Assembly: GCA_947372225.1 (NCBI GenBank)
Contig: CANBSV010000004.1
Location: 1-64,000, forward strand
Reading direction: 5' to 3'
From: Burkholderiales bacterium
Lineage (GTDB): Bacteria; Pseudomonadota; Gammaproteobacteria; Burkholderiales; Burkholderiaceae_C
DNA: 64,000 nucleotides
Made by a program: the position numbers and the translations under genes. The notes beneath the pieces are model-generated. The model saw nothing but the letters and a program-made list of their open reading frames with translations. It was not told where the DNA came from and made no database searches. Positions 52,579-62,338 of the stretch are shown piece by piece; position 1 is the first letter of the stretch, and each line of letters opens with the position of its first letter.

Positions 52579-52668
52579 ATCAGCGGCGGAGCGCGCGCCG
52601 ACATTCGCGCTCCGCCACAGGTCGCGGCACGAAGTTGTCGGCTAAAATTTCTGCAAGTTTCGTGCCCC

Positions 52669-53328
52669 ATGAATCATCCCCACACTCAACATCGTCGCCA
52701 ACCCGTTCGTGCCTTGCATTGGGCCCGGGTGATTGCACTGGCACTGATCGCCAGTTCAAGCGTTTCGCCGGCTTTTGCCGAACGGGCTGATCGCTCCAGG
52801 CCACTGAACGTCGAGGCCGACAACGGCCGCTACGACGACGCCCAGCAGATGGGTGTGTTCACCGGCAACGTGGTGGTGACCAAGGGCACCTTGACGATGC
52901 GCGCCTCCCGCATCGAGGTTCGTCAGTCGCCCGACGGCTCGCAATTCGGCGTGGCCACCTCTGAAGGCGGCAAACGTGCGCTGTTCAGGCAAAAGCGCGA
53001 GGGTCTCGATGAGTACCTCGAAGGCGAAGCCGAACGCATCGAGTACGACGGCAAGGCCGACCTGATCCGGTTCATCGACCGCGCGGTGATCCGCCGTTAT
53101 CGCGGATCGGTGCTGGCCGACGAAACTGCAGGCAGCACGATCATCTATGACAACGTGACCGAGACGGTCAGCGTCGCAGGCGGTTCCACCGCCGCCACAC
53201 CCAACAACCCGAGCGGCCGCGTGCGCACCGTGCTCACGCCGCGCGAACAGCCCGTCGTGCCAGACGCCAGCGCTTCGCAGCCTGGCATCACTCTCAAGCC
53301 CAGTACCGCGCTGGGAAAAGCCCGTTGA
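52669..53328 (+). CDS. lptA: LPS transport periplasmic protein LptA
   Basis: A 219-residue protein: signal peptide ending at AFA-ER near residue 37, then an OstA-type beta fold ([30 protein letters not shown] in two parts, and [19 protein letters not shown]). LptA bridges the inner-membrane LptBFGC complex to LptD. Its stop overlaps the lptB start (TTGA). lptC, normally just upstream, is absent here; dsbA occupies that place. Confidence 0.94.
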   Translation: MNHPHTQHRRQPVRALHWARVIALALIASSSVSPAFAERADRSRPLNVEADNGRYDDAQQMGVFTGNVVVTKGTLTMRASRIEVRQSPDGSQFGVATSEGGKRALFRQKREGLDEYLEGEAERIEYDGKADLIRFIDRAVIRRYRGSVLADETAGSTIIYDNVTETVSVAGGSTAATPNNPSGRVRTVLTPREQPVVPDASASQPGITLKPSTALGKAR

Positions 53329-54095
53329 GTACCGACCTGGCCAGCGCGCCGGTCGTGCACCGGCTGACGGCCACCGGGCTGAAAAAGCGCTACGGCTCGC
53401 GCAAGGTCGTCGAAGACGTGCACCTGTCGGTCGCAGCCGGCGAGGTGGTCGGGTTGCTCGGCCCGAATGGCGCGGGAAAGACCACCAGCTTCTACATGAT
53501 CGTGGGTCTGGTGCGTGCGGACGCCGGGGAGATCACGATCGAAGGAAAGCGCGTTGATCGCCTGCCCATCCACCAGCGCTCGCGCATGGGGCTTTCCTAC
53601 CTGCCTCAGGAAGCATCGATCTTTCGCAAGCTCAACGTCGAGGAAAACATCCGTGCGGTGCTCGAGTTGCAGCTCGATGCCGACGGCAAGCCCTTGCGTG
53701 CAGCCCGGATCGACGAGCAACTCGAAGCGCTGCTGCGCGACCTCAGCATCGAAAAGCTGCGCGACTCACCGGCGCCGGCGCTGTCGGGCGGTGAACGCCG
53801 CCGCGTCGAGATCGCCCGCGCGCTGGCCACCCAGCCGCGCTTCATCCTGCTCGACGAGCCATTTGCCGGCGTCGATCCGATCGCCGTGATCGAGATCCAG
53901 CGCATCATCAGTTTCCTCAAGTCCCGCGGCATCGGCGTGCTGATCACCGATCACAACGTGCGCGAGACGCTGGGCATTTGCGACCGCGCCTACATCATCA
54001 GCGAAGGCCGGGTGCTGGCCGAAGGCACACCGGCCGAAATCGTGGGCAACGCCGACGTTCGCAAGGTCTACCTCGGCGAAAACTTCCGCATGTAA
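53325..54095 (+). CDS. lptB: LPS export ABC ATPase LptB
   Basis: A 256-residue ATPase powering LPS extraction. The start is TTG at 53325, overlapping the lptA stop by 4 nt; no ATG lies before the conserved part. Walker A is GPNGAGKTT, the signature [15 protein letters not shown], Walker [14 protein letters not shown], and the H-loop ITDHNVRET. The order lptA-lptB-rpoN is conserved in proteobacteria. Confidence 0.97.
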   Translation: MSTDLASAPVVHRLTATGLKKRYGSRKVVEDVHLSVAAGEVVGLLGPNGAGKTTSFYMIVGLVRADAGEITIEGKRVDRLPIHQRSRMGLSYLPQEASIFRKLNVEENIRAVLELQLDADGKPLRAARIDEQLEALLRDLSIEKLRDSPAPALSGGERRRVEIARALATQPRFILLDEPFAGVDPIAVIEIQRIISFLKSRGIGVLITDHNVRETLGICDRAYIISEGRVLAEGTPAEIVGNADVRKVYLGENFRM

Positions 54096-54104
54096 GGCGC
54101 GCCG

Positions 54105-55640
54105 ATGAAGCCTTCGCTGCAAGTACGGCTGTCGCAGCACCTGGCCCTCACGCCTCAGTTGCAGCAGTCGATCCGGCTGCTGCAGTTGTCCACGCTGGAA
54201 CTGCAACAGGAAGTCGAGCAAATGCTCGACCAGAACCCGTTCCTGGAAAGCGAGGTCGAAGGCGCCACCGCTTTCGAGCCGCTGGCAGAACGCTCGTCTG
54301 TGGCAGAACGCGTGGCCGAGCGCGACACCGAGCGGGCCGACACGCCCGCCGAGTCGAGCGCCGAAGGTGGGGACGACGCACCTGGCATGGACAGCGCCGA
54401 TTTCGGCACCACCGAGCGCGACGACTGGGAAAACGGCACCGAGCGCGACGATTTCGACGGCATCGGAGAAACGCCGGGCAAAACGGCCGGTAACGCTGAA
54501 AGCGACGATTTCGATCCGCAAGAACGCGACCATGTCGGAATCAGCCTGCGCGAGCACTTGCGCGCACAGTTGGTCGGCATGCGGCTGTCGCCAGAGGACG
54601 CCGCAGCGGTAGAGGTGCTGATCGAGTCGCTCAACGATGACGGTTACCTGGCCGACAGCCTTGAGGACATCGCCGCATCGCTGGCAGGCGATGATGTACA
54701 GCAACTCGAACTAGTGATGGAACGGCTCGGTTGTGCGCTCAAGTGGCTGCAACACCTTGAGCCGACCGGCGTTGGCGCGCGCGACCTGCCCGAATGCCTG
54801 GTGCTGCAGTTGCGCCGCCTGCCACGCAGCGAAGCTCAGTTGATCGCGATCATGATTTGCAAGCAGCACCTTGAGTTGCTCGCCAAGCGCGACCTCAAGA
54901 AGCTGATGGCCGTCACCGGCGCCGACGACGAACTGGTCAAGCGCGCACAAACGCTGATCGTGGCGCTGGAGCCCAAGCCGGGCCGACCCTTTTATCCGGC
55001 CGAGGCCAACATCGTCGTGCCCGACGTGATGGTGCTGAAGTCGGGCCGCAGCTGGAAGGTCGTGCTCAACCCCGACGTGATGCCCAAGTTGCGCATCAAC
55101 GACCTGTACGCCCAGGCGATCCGCCACGGGCGGGGGGCCTCGGGAAACAGCAACCAGGCGGGCCTGAGCATGCGCCTGCAAGAGGCGCGCTGGTTCATGA
55201 AAAACATCCAGCAGCGCTTTGACACGATCAAGCGGGTGTCGCAAGCCATCGTCGAACGGCAGAAGAATTTCTTCACCCACGGCGAGATCGCGATGAAGCC
55301 GCTGGTGCTGCGCGAGATCGCCGACGAGCTCGGGCTGCACGAATCGACGATCTCGCGAGTGACGACCGCCAAGTACATGGCCACGGTGTTCGGCACGTTC
55401 GAGCTGAAGTACTTCTTCGGCTCGTCGCTCAACACCGAAGCCGGCGGCAATGCGTCGAGCACCGCGGTGCGCGCGCTCATCAAGCAACTGGTCGCCGCCG
55501 AGAACCCGCTCAAACCGCTGTCCGACAACCAGCTCAGCAAGATGCTGGAAGAACAGGGCATTCAGGTCGCGCGCCGCACAGTGGCCAAGTACCGCGACGC
55601 CTTGAAGATCGCCCCGGCGACGCTGCGCAAGGACATGTGA
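54105..55640 (+). CDS. rpoN: RNA polymerase sigma-54 factor
   Basis: A 511-residue sigma factor. N-terminal region I is Gln/Leu-rich (LALTPQLQQSIRLLQLSTLE), region II is acidic (about residues 55-145, with many Asp and Glu), and the core-binding and DNA-binding regions follow. The RpoN box ARRTVAKYR is near the C-terminus. It needs AAA+ activators; the NtrX-like regulator in this window lacks that domain. It lies 9 bp after lptB. Confidence 0.97.
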   Translation: MKPSLQVRLSQHLALTPQLQQSIRLLQLSTLELQQEVEQMLDQNPFLESEVEGATAFEPLAERSSVAERVAERDTERADTPAESSAEGGDDAPGMDSADFGTTERDDWENGTERDDFDGIGETPGKTAGNAESDDFDPQERDHVGISLREHLRAQLVGMRLSPEDAAAVEVLIESLNDDGYLADSLEDIAASLAGDDVQQLELVMERLGCALKWLQHLEPTGVGARDLPECLVLQLRRLPRSEAQLIAIMICKQHLELLAKRDLKKLMAVTGADDELVKRAQTLIVALEPKPGRPFYPAEANIVVPDVMVLKSGRSWKVVLNPDVMPKLRINDLYAQAIRHGRGASGNSNQAGLSMRLQEARWFMKNIQQRFDTIKRVSQAIVERQKNFFTHGEIAMKPLVLREIADELGLHESTISRVTTAKYMATVFGTFELKYFFGSSLNTEAGGNASSTAVRALIKQLVAAENPLKPLSDNQLSKMLEEQGIQVARRTVAKYRDALKIAPATLRKDM

Positions 55641-55696
55641 GCGGCACCAATCGCCGCCCGCCTGCGTCCATTCACCTGCCACCTCCGAAGAGTCGC

Positions 55697-56953
55697 ATGA
55701 CCGCTCCGTTTTTTTTGCCTTGCGCCGCCGGCGTTGAAGCCTTGCTGACCACCGAGGTGCAGCGGCTGCTGCCCGCCAGGCAGGTGCACACGCTGCGCGG
55801 CGGCGTGGCGCTCGACGGGGATCCGGCCGACGTCATGGTGCTCAACCTGGAATTGCGTCTGGCCCAGCGCGTGCTGGTGGAAGTGGCCGAGGGCGCCTAC
55901 CGCGACGAGCAGTCGCTTTACGAGCTCGCCGGCAGCGTCGACTGGACACAGTGGATCACGCCGCAGCACACCTTGCGCGTGGACACCACCGCCACCCGCT
56001 GCCCGCTGCGCAGCCTGAATTTCGCCGCGCTGCGCATCAAGGACGCGGTGTGCGATCAGCTGCGAGCAGCCACCGGCGAGCGACCCAGCGTCGACATCCG
56101 CGAGCCCGATCTGGCACTGGTGCTGCACCTCGGCCCCGACCGCGCGGCACTGTACGTGGACACTTCGGGCGAGCCGCTGTTCAAGCGTGGCTGGCGCGAG
56201 GACAAGGGCGATGCCCCGCTGAAGGAAACGCTGGCGGCCGCGATGCTCGCCGCCGCCGGCTGGCAGGGTCGTCCTGATGCCGGAGGCGCCTTGCACGACC
56301 CCTGTTGTGGGTCGGGCACGATCGCCATCGAGGCTGCGCAGATCGCCTGCGGCATCGCGCCGGGCCTCAAGCGCCGCTTTGCCTTCGAGCGACTGCTGCC
56401 GTTTTCGAGCACCGAGATGCGCGCGGCGCTGCAGCGGCTGCGCAGCCACGCGCAAGCGCGCATCCGCGCCTCGGCAGTGCCGATCTTTGCGAGCGATGTG
56501 TCGTTTCGCATGGTCGACTTCGCACGCCGCAATGCGCAGCGCGCCGGCGTCGAAGCGGCCATCGTGTTCAATGGCGGCGACGCACTGGAGCGTCCCGCGC
56601 CGTCTTTGCGCGATGACCTTCCCGGCACCCTGGTGCTCAATCCACCTTACGGCGAACGCATCGAAGTGGCCGGCAAGGCCGCCCCCGGCGCGGCGCGCCC
56701 GCACGGTGACGCCGGCAACCGCGAGCTGCCCGAAGACTTCTTTGCCCGCCTGAGCGCACACTGGAAGCGCGCCTACACGAACCACCCGGCCGGCTGGACC
56801 GCCTACGTGCTCAGCCCCGACATGAAGCTGCCCGGCGCCATGCGTCTGAAGGAAGCGCGGCGCACGCCGATGTGGAACGGGCCGATCGAATGCCGGCTGT
56901 TCCGCTTTGACCTGGTGGCCGGCTCCATGCGCAGCGACGGCGCGGCGCGCTGA
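55697..56953 (+). CDS. THUMP-domain 23S rRNA-type methyltransferase
   Basis: A 418-residue enzyme. An N-terminal THUMP-like region (about 1-160) is followed by a methyltransferase domain with DPCCGSGTIAIEAAQIACG and the N6-guanine/adenine motif NPPY (LVLNPPYGER). It is the size of the RlmL N-terminal half, so rRNA m2G modification is likely; the exact target is not proven. The start is ATG at 55697, though the frame is open back to rpoN. Convergent with rsmE. Confidence 0.88.
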   Translation: MTAPFFLPCAAGVEALLTTEVQRLLPARQVHTLRGGVALDGDPADVMVLNLELRLAQRVLVEVAEGAYRDEQSLYELAGSVDWTQWITPQHTLRVDTTATRCPLRSLNFAALRIKDAVCDQLRAATGERPSVDIREPDLALVLHLGPDRAALYVDTSGEPLFKRGWREDKGDAPLKETLAAAMLAAAGWQGRPDAGGALHDPCCGSGTIAIEAAQIACGIAPGLKRRFAFERLLPFSSTEMRAALQRLRSHAQARIRASAVPIFASDVSFRMVDFARRNAQRAGVEAAIVFNGGDALERPAPSLRDDLPGTLVLNPPYGERIEVAGKAAPGAARPHGDAGNRELPEDFFARLSAHWKRAYTNHPAGWTAYVLSPDMKLPGAMRLKEARRTPMWNGPIECRLFRFDLVAGSMRSDGAAR

Positions 56954-56959
56954 AGCGAC

Positions 56960-57721
56960 TCAGCGCACGGCGGCCGGCAGACCCAAAGCCGCCAGCACCG
57001 CCAGCGGTGCGGTGTCAGCTCTCAAAACGCGCGCGCCCAGCGACAGCGGCTCGAAACCGCATTGCAAGACGGCACGCTCTTCGGACTCGGACAAGCCGCC
57101 CTCGGGGCCGCTCAAGAACACAAAGTGCTGGCCGGGCCTGGCCGCTGCGGTGGGCCAGCCACGGCCTTCTCGCAAGCTGAGCACCCGGCGCTGGCAAGCC
57201 GCGGCCTCGTCCGAATCGACGCCGGCAGACTGCCCGCGCAACCAGTCGGACAGGCTGCGCACCGCCTGCACCGTGGGCACGCGGGTACGGCCGCACTGCT
57301 CGCTGGCCGCGGTGGCCACCGCTTGCCAGTGCGCCACCTTCTTGTCGGCGCGCTCGCCCGCGAGGCGCAGCACCGAGCGTTCGCACACCAGCGGCTGAAT
57401 GCCCGCAACGCCCAGCTCGGTGGCCTTTTCGACCAGGCTGTCCATGCGGTCGTTGGCCGGCATGCCCACCGCCAGCGTGACATCGAACCCCAGTTCGCGG
57501 CTCACCTTGTGATGCTCGATCAGGCGCACGGAAACGTCGGAGCGTCCCATGTGCTCAATGCAGGCGCGCCACTCCCCGCCGTGCCCGTCGAACAGCGTGA
57601 GCTCATCCCCGGGCTGCAACCGAAGCACCTGCACATGGCGCGCGCAGCCGGGTGGCAAGTCGAAGGTGCCGACGGCCGCGAGCGGCGCCAGCGCAGCAGG
57701 CACAAAAAAGCGTGGTGCCAT
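56960..57721 (-). CDS. rsmE: 16S rRNA (uracil-1498 N3) methyltransferase
   Basis: A 253-residue SPOUT enzyme. MAPRFFVPAALAP begins the PUA-like domain, with HHKVSRELGFDVTLAVGMP and EKATELGVAGIQPLVCERS after it. The knotted SAM site is FLSGPEGGLSESEE and LSLGARVLRADTAPLA. It lies 5 bp after fadD on the same strand, so the two are co-transcribed, though their roles differ. Confidence 0.95.
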   Translation of the reverse strand: MAPRFFVPAALAPLAAVGTFDLPPGCARHVQVLRLQPGDELTLFDGHGGEWRACIEHMGRSDVSVRLIEHHKVSRELGFDVTLAVGMPANDRMDSLVEKATELGVAGIQPLVCERSVLRLAGERADKKVAHWQAVATAASEQCGRTRVPTVQAVRSLSDWLRGQSAGVDSDEAAACQRRVLSLREGRGWPTAAARPGQHFVFLSGPEGGLSESEERAVLQCGFEPLSLGARVLRADTAPLAVLAALGLPAAVR

Positions 57722-57726
57722 CGGCT

Positions 57727-59400
57727 TCAGTGGTGCTCGCGCAACTCGCGTCGCAAGATCTTGCCCACGTTGGACTTGGGCAGCTCGGTGCGGAATTCGA
57801 TCTCGCGCGGACGCTTGTAGCCCGCCAGGTTGGCCTCGCAATGGGCCCGCACTGCGGCCTCTGCGAGTTGCGGGTTGCTGCGCACGATGACCAGCTTCAC
57901 GCTCTCGCCGGTCTTCGAATCGGGCACGCCGACCACCGCGCACTCGGCCACGCCCGACAGCTGCGAAACCACTTCCTCCACCTCGTTCGGGTAGACCTTG
58001 AAGCCGCTCACGTCGATCATGTCCTTCTTGCGGTCGATGATCTTGAAGTAGCCGCGCTCGTTGACCGTGCCGATGTCGCCGGTGCGAAAGTACCCGTCAG
58101 GAGTCATCACCCGCGCAGTCTCATCAGGTCGCTGCCAGTAACCGGCCATCACCTGAGGGCCGCGGATGGCAATCTCGCCAGCCACACCCGGCGGCACTTC
58201 CTGGCCAGCATCATCGAGCAGCGTCATCTCTGTGTTGGACACCGGCAGGCCGATGGTGCCCGTGAAGGTGTCGCTGTTGACCGGGTTGCAACTCGCCAGC
58301 GGCGAGGTCTCTGACAGGCCGTACCCCTCGACGATCGGACAACCCGTTTGCTGCAGCCACAGCGCGGCGGTGGCCGACTGGACCGCCGCGCCGCCGCCCA
58401 CCGAGATGATCAGGTGGCTCCAGTCCACCCGCGTGCAATCGGGGTGGCCGGCCACCGCCCTGAACAGCGTGTTGACGGCCGGAAAGCTGTGGAAGCGCTC
58501 GCGGGCGATGTCCTTGAGCAGCGACTTGATGTCACGCGGATTGACGATCAGGATGTTGCACCCGCCCAGCCGCAGGTTGAGCATCATGTTGGTCGTGAAG
58601 CCGAACACGTGATACAGCGGCAATGCGCTCACCGTCATCAGCGGCTCACCGGGCGCCAGCTTCTTCAGCGCCGGTCCGTACCACGCCTCGGACTGCAGGA
58701 TGTTGGCCACCAGATTGCGGTGCAGCAGCACCGCGCCCTTGCTCACGCCAGTGGTGCCGCCGGTGTACTGCAGTACCGCGATGTCATCGCGGCCCACACT
58801 CACAGCGCGCAACGTGAGGTGGCGACCGGCGGACAGCGCCGCGCCGAAGCGCACGGCGCCGGGCAGATCGAACGCCGGCACCATCTTCTTGAGGTGGCGA
58901 ACTGCGAAGTTCACGATCGCAGCGCGCGGAAATCCCAGCAGATCGCCCAAGCCCGTCACCACGACCAGGCTCAAGTCGAGCGCGGGCAAGGCGTGCTGCA
59001 GCGTGGTCGCGAAGTTCTCGATGACCACGATGGCGCGCGCACCCGAGTCCTTGACCTGGTGCTCAAGCTCGCGCGGCGTGTACAGCGGATTGACGTTGAC
59101 CACCACACAACCGGCACGCAGCGCGCCGGCCACGGCCACCGGGTACTGCGGCACGTTGGGCATCATCAGCGCGATGCGATCGCCCTTGGCCAGACCGGCG
59201 CCTTGCAGGTAAGCCGCAAAGGCACGCGACATCTCATCGACTTCGCCAAAGCTGAAGCTGCGGCCCATGTAGCGGTAAGCGCAGCGGTCGCGGAACTTGA
59301 CGAAACTTTCCTCCATCAAGGTCACGAGCGACTCGCAAGTCTGAAGGTCGACGTTCTCCGGAACGCCGGTGGGGTACTGCTTGAGCCAGATTTTTTCCAT
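57727..59400 (-). CDS. fadD: Long-chain fatty acid-CoA ligase
   Basis: A 557-residue adenylate-forming enzyme activating fatty acids. The start MEKIWLKQYP at 59400 matches typical FadD. The AMP-binding signature is YTGGTTGVSKGA, then GYGLSETSP, YFRTGDIG and the FadD motif SGFKVYPNEVEEVV; the catalytic Lys is in KSNVGKILRR. It serves beta-oxidation and lipid synthesis at the inner membrane. Confidence 0.95.
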   Translation of the reverse strand: MEKIWLKQYPTGVPENVDLQTCESLVTLMEESFVKFRDRCAYRYMGRSFSFGEVDEMSRAFAAYLQGAGLAKGDRIALMMPNVPQYPVAVAGALRAGCVVVNVNPLYTPRELEHQVKDSGARAIVVIENFATTLQHALPALDLSLVVVTGLGDLLGFPRAAIVNFAVRHLKKMVPAFDLPGAVRFGAALSAGRHLTLRAVSVGRDDIAVLQYTGGTTGVSKGAVLLHRNLVANILQSEAWYGPALKKLAPGEPLMTVSALPLYHVFGFTTNMMLNLRLGGCNILIVNPRDIKSLLKDIARERFHSFPAVNTLFRAVAGHPDCTRVDWSHLIISVGGGAAVQSATAALWLQQTGCPIVEGYGLSETSPLASCNPVNSDTFTGTIGLPVSNTEMTLLDDAGQEVPPGVAGEIAIRGPQVMAGYWQRPDETARVMTPDGYFRTGDIGTVNERGYFKIIDRKKDMIDVSGFKVYPNEVEEVVSQLSGVAECAVVGVPDSKTGESVKLVIVRSNPQLAEAAVRAHCEANLAGYKRPREIEFRTELPKSNVGKILRRELREHH

Positions 59401-59607
59401 GCGCGACTGCGAAGAGAGGTGCGTCGATTTTGCGACGCTGGCCGGCAACAACCATCAGGGGATTCGACGAGCAGCCCTTGTGCGAGCCATGACCTGCCAA
59501 GCGCCAGGCCCGGCTTGACCAGATCGGGACGTGGGGAGTCCGCGTCCAGGCGCGATTCGCGAACGGTCCGGCAAAAAGCCGCAGGCCGCGAACCGGCGCT
59601 TTGCGCG

Positions 59608-60069
59608 TCAGCCGGCCCCTGCCGCAGAGGCGGCGGTCCAGTGCACGCTGAAGGTGAGTTCGTTTTGCTCGGCGTCGCGGCGGTAGGTCAGCGCGTCAGA
59701 CAACTCGCGCAACATCAGCAGGCCCAGCCCCCCCGGCTCGGCCTCGTCCAGCGTGAGCGGCCTGGGGCCCAACTGCGCTGCCGTCGCGTCGAAAGGCGAG
59801 CCGCCATCTCGCACGGTGACCGAAGCCCGATGGATCTGCGCATCGCGGCTGACTTCAAGGCGCAGCGACACAGGTCCCCACAGCGCCTGATCTCCGCCAT
59901 GGGCGATGACGTTGGCCAGTGCCTCGTTGAGGCAAAGGTCCAGTCGCAGGATTTGCGGGACCGGCACCCCACGAACATCGCACGACTGCTCCAACCACGC
60001 CGAGGCGGGTCGAACGTCGTCGACCACGGCGCGGATGGCCAATTCGGTGGACGACGGGATGTCAGCCAC
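59608..60069 (-). CDS. RsbW-like anti-sigma/ATP-binding regulator
   Basis: A 153-residue protein with a GHKL ATPase fold: LCLNEALANVIAHGG (N-box), VRDGGSPFD and GGLGLLMLRELSDALTY (G-boxes). This is the serine-kinase/anti-sigma type that inactivates STAS partners by phosphorylation. The STAS gene lies 15 bp upstream on the same strand, making a partner-switching pair. No PP2C phosphatase or cognate sigma factor is adjacent. Confidence 0.85.
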   Translation of the reverse strand: MADIPSSTELAIRAVVDDVRPASAWLEQSCDVRGVPVPQILRLDLCLNEALANVIAHGGDQALWGPVSLRLEVSRDAQIHRASVTVRDGGSPFDATAAQLGPRPLTLDEAEPGGLGLLMLRELSDALTYRRDAEQNELTFSVHWTAASAAGAG

Positions 60070-60084
60070 GTCGGCCCAGCCGCC

Positions 60085-60429
60085 TCAGGCCAGAGCGGCG
60101 GCTTCGGCAGACGCGTTGTCGGTGAGGATCGGAATCAACGACCCCAACCCGGTGGCTTGCAGTGTTTCGGCAACGGCCACGTTGTCGCCCACCATCAGCA
60201 CCATGCGTCCACCACGCTGCTGCAAGGCCTTGGCGTTGACGATGATCGAACGGATGCCGATCGATCCCAGAAAGCTCACACGCGTGAGGTCGACCACGAC
60301 CCGCAAATTGGTGGCAGCCGACAGCGCCGCGAACCGCGTCGCGATCTCATCGGTGCCAGGGATGTCGAGCCGCCCCGAGATCTCGATGCGGCGCAAGCCG
60401 TCGCTGACTTCATGGAATTCGATGGGCAT
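60085..60429 (-). CDS. STAS-domain anti-sigma factor antagonist
   Basis: A 114-residue protein with one STAS domain: ISGRLDIPGTDEIATRF, then VVVDLTRVSFLGSIGIRSI containing the phosphorylatable serine region (LGSIGIRS), and MVLMVGDNVAVAETLQATGL. It should bind the RsbW-like protein encoded 15 bp downstream, with binding controlled by phosphorylation. The regulated process is unknown. Confidence 0.9.
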   Translation of the reverse strand: MPIEFHEVSDGLRRIEISGRLDIPGTDEIATRFAALSAATNLRVVVDLTRVSFLGSIGIRSIIVNAKALQQRGGRMVLMVGDNVAVAETLQATGLGSLIPILTDNASAEAAALA

Positions 60430-60473
60430 GGCGATCCTTGGGTACGGTGAGACTGAGAGGCCGTTTCGCCTTT

Positions 60474-60490
60474 CGGCGTCGGGGACGCCG
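60474..60490 (-). repeat. Inverted repeat downstream of pntB
   Basis: CGGCGTC-GGG-GACGCCG, a perfect 7-bp stem with a 3-nt loop, about 70 nt past the pntB stop. No T-run follows, so it may be a weak terminator or Rho-associated hairpin. Confidence 0.4.
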
Positions 60491-60560
60491 GATCTTAGGA
60501 GTCACTCCAAGTCAGGAATGTGACAGGCCGGGATCCGAACCCATGCGGCCCGCCCAGACC

Positions 60561-61997
60561 CTACTCAACGGCTTTGATCATGTCTTCAACGACCTTCTTC
60601 GCGTCGCCAAACACCATCATCGTCTTGTCCATGTAGAACAGTTCGTTATCGAGGCCCGCATACCCCGAGGCCATCGAGCGCTTGTTGACGATGACGGTCT
60701 TGGCCTTGTAGGCCTCAAGGATGGGCATGCCGTAGATCGGGCTGCCCTTGACGTGTGCGGCGGGGTTCACGACATCGTTGGCGCCCAGGATGATGGCCAC
60801 ATCGGCCTGGCCGAATTCGCCATTGATGTCTTCCATTTCGAAGACCTGGTCGTAGGGCACTTCGGCCTCGGCGAGCAGCACGTTCATGTGGCCTGGCATG
60901 CGTCCGGCCACCGGATGGATGGCGTACTTCACCGTGATGCCCTTGTCGGTGAGCTTGGCGGCGAGTTCCTTGACCGCGTGCTGCGCGCGCGCCACGGCCA
61001 GTCCGTAGCCCGGCACGATGACCACGGTCTCGGCGTTGCCCAGCACGAAAGCCGCGTCCTCGGCACTGCCGCTCTTGACCGGCCGCGCTTCGGCCTTGGC
61101 GCCTGCAGGCCCGGCCGCCTCGCCGCCAAAGCCACCCAGGATCACACTGATGAACGAACGGTTCATCGCCTTGCACATGATGTAGCTCAGGATGGCGCCC
61201 GACGACCCCACCAGGCTGCCGGCAATGATCAGCATGGCGTTGTTCAGGCTGAAGCCGATGCCCGCGGCCGCCCAGCCGGAATAGCTGTTGAGCATCGACA
61301 CCACCACCGGCATGTCGGCGCCGCCGATCGGAATGATGATCAGCACGCCCATCACGAAGGCCAGCGCCAGCATCGCGAAAAACGCGGGCCAGCTGCCGGT
61401 GAACATGAACGTGAGCCCCAAGCCCATCATCAACGCACCAAGCACTCCGTTGAGAGGGTGCTGGCCGGAAAACTGCACCGGCGTGCCCTGGAACAACCTG
61501 AACTTGTAGCGGCCGCTCAGCTTGCCAAAAGCGATGACCGAGCCGCTGAAGGTGATGGCACCAATGGCAGCCCCCAGGTACAGCTCAAGCCGGTTGCCAG
61601 GGGGAATGGGGTCGCCCTTCGCAGCGATGCCAAACGCATAGGGCTCGGCCACGGCCGCCACCGCGATGAACACCGCGGCCAGGCCGATCATGCTGTGCAT
61701 GAAAGCCACGAGCTCGGGCATCTTGGTCATCTCGACGCGCTTGGCCATCAGCGAGCCGATGGCGCCACCCACCACAAGCGCCACCAGCACATAAGGCAGA
61801 CCGCCGGCAGCACCCGCGGGTTGGGCATGGATCAGTTTGGTAATGAGCGCGGCGGTGGTCAGCACGGCGATGGCCATGCCACTCATGCCGAACACATTGC
61901 CGCGGATCGAGGTGGTCGGGTGGCTCAGGCCCTTGAGTGCCTGGATAAAGCACACGCTGGCCACCAGGTACAGCAGGGTGACGAGGTTGAGGCTCAT
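60561..61997 (-). CDS. pntB: NAD(P) transhydrogenase subunit beta
   Basis: A 478-residue inner-membrane subunit. About nine helices in the first 270 residues carry the proton path. The soluble NADP(H)-binding domain III follows (VVIVPGYGLAVARAQHAV, YAIHPVAGRMPGHMNVLLAEA, DVAIILGANDVVNPAA). It couples hydride transfer from NADH to NADP to proton entry. Its ATG overlaps the stop of the small subunit gene (ATGA). Confidence 0.97.
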   Translation of the reverse strand: MSLNLVTLLYLVASVCFIQALKGLSHPTTSIRGNVFGMSGMAIAVLTTAALITKLIHAQPAGAAGGLPYVLVALVVGGAIGSLMAKRVEMTKMPELVAFMHSMIGLAAVFIAVAAVAEPYAFGIAAKGDPIPPGNRLELYLGAAIGAITFSGSVIAFGKLSGRYKFRLFQGTPVQFSGQHPLNGVLGALMMGLGLTFMFTGSWPAFFAMLALAFVMGVLIIIPIGGADMPVVVSMLNSYSGWAAAGIGFSLNNAMLIIAGSLVGSSGAILSYIMCKAMNRSFISVILGGFGGEAAGPAGAKAEARPVKSGSAEDAAFVLGNAETVVIVPGYGLAVARAQHAVKELAAKLTDKGITVKYAIHPVAGRMPGHMNVLLAEAEVPYDQVFEMEDINGEFGQADVAIILGANDVVNPAAHVKGSPIYGMPILEAYKAKTVIVNKRSMASGYAGLDNELFYMDKTMMVFGDAKKVVEDMIKAVE

Positions 61998-62314
61998 TCA
62001 GCGCTCCCGGCGGCAGGCGCCTTCTTGTCTTTCTTCTTGAACATCTCGAGCATGCGGCGCGTGACGAGGAAGCCGCCGAACACGTTCACCGCGGCCAGCG
62101 CGACCGCCAGCACGCCCATGGTCTGACCGAGCGCCGTCTCGGTCAGCGCTGCGGCCAGCATGGCGCCCACGATCACGATGGCCGACACGGCGTTGGTCAC
62201 CGCCATCAAAGGCGTGTGCAGCGCAGGGGTGACCGTCCACACCACGTGGTAGCCCACGTAGATGGCCAGCACGAAGATGATCAGGTTGGTCAGGGTGGGC
62301 GAAATGATGTCCAT
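61994..62314 (-). CDS. pntAB: NAD(P) transhydrogenase alpha subunit, membrane part
   Basis: A 106-residue protein with three to four membrane helices (LIIFVLAIYVGYHVVW, AVSAIVIVGAMLAAAL, VLAVALAAVNVFGGFLV). This corresponds to the C-terminal membrane part of E. coli PntA, encoded separately as in many bacteria with split transhydrogenases. The lysine-rich tail (MFKKKDKKAP) is cytoplasmic. It lies between panD and pntB. Confidence 0.93.
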   Translation of the reverse strand: MDIISPTLTNLIIFVLAIYVGYHVVWTVTPALHTPLMAVTNAVSAIVIVGAMLAAALTETALGQTMGVLAVALAAVNVFGGFLVTRRMLEMFKKKDKKAPAAGSAE

Positions 62315-62338
62315 CCGGCGGTCTCCAGGTCGATGGGG

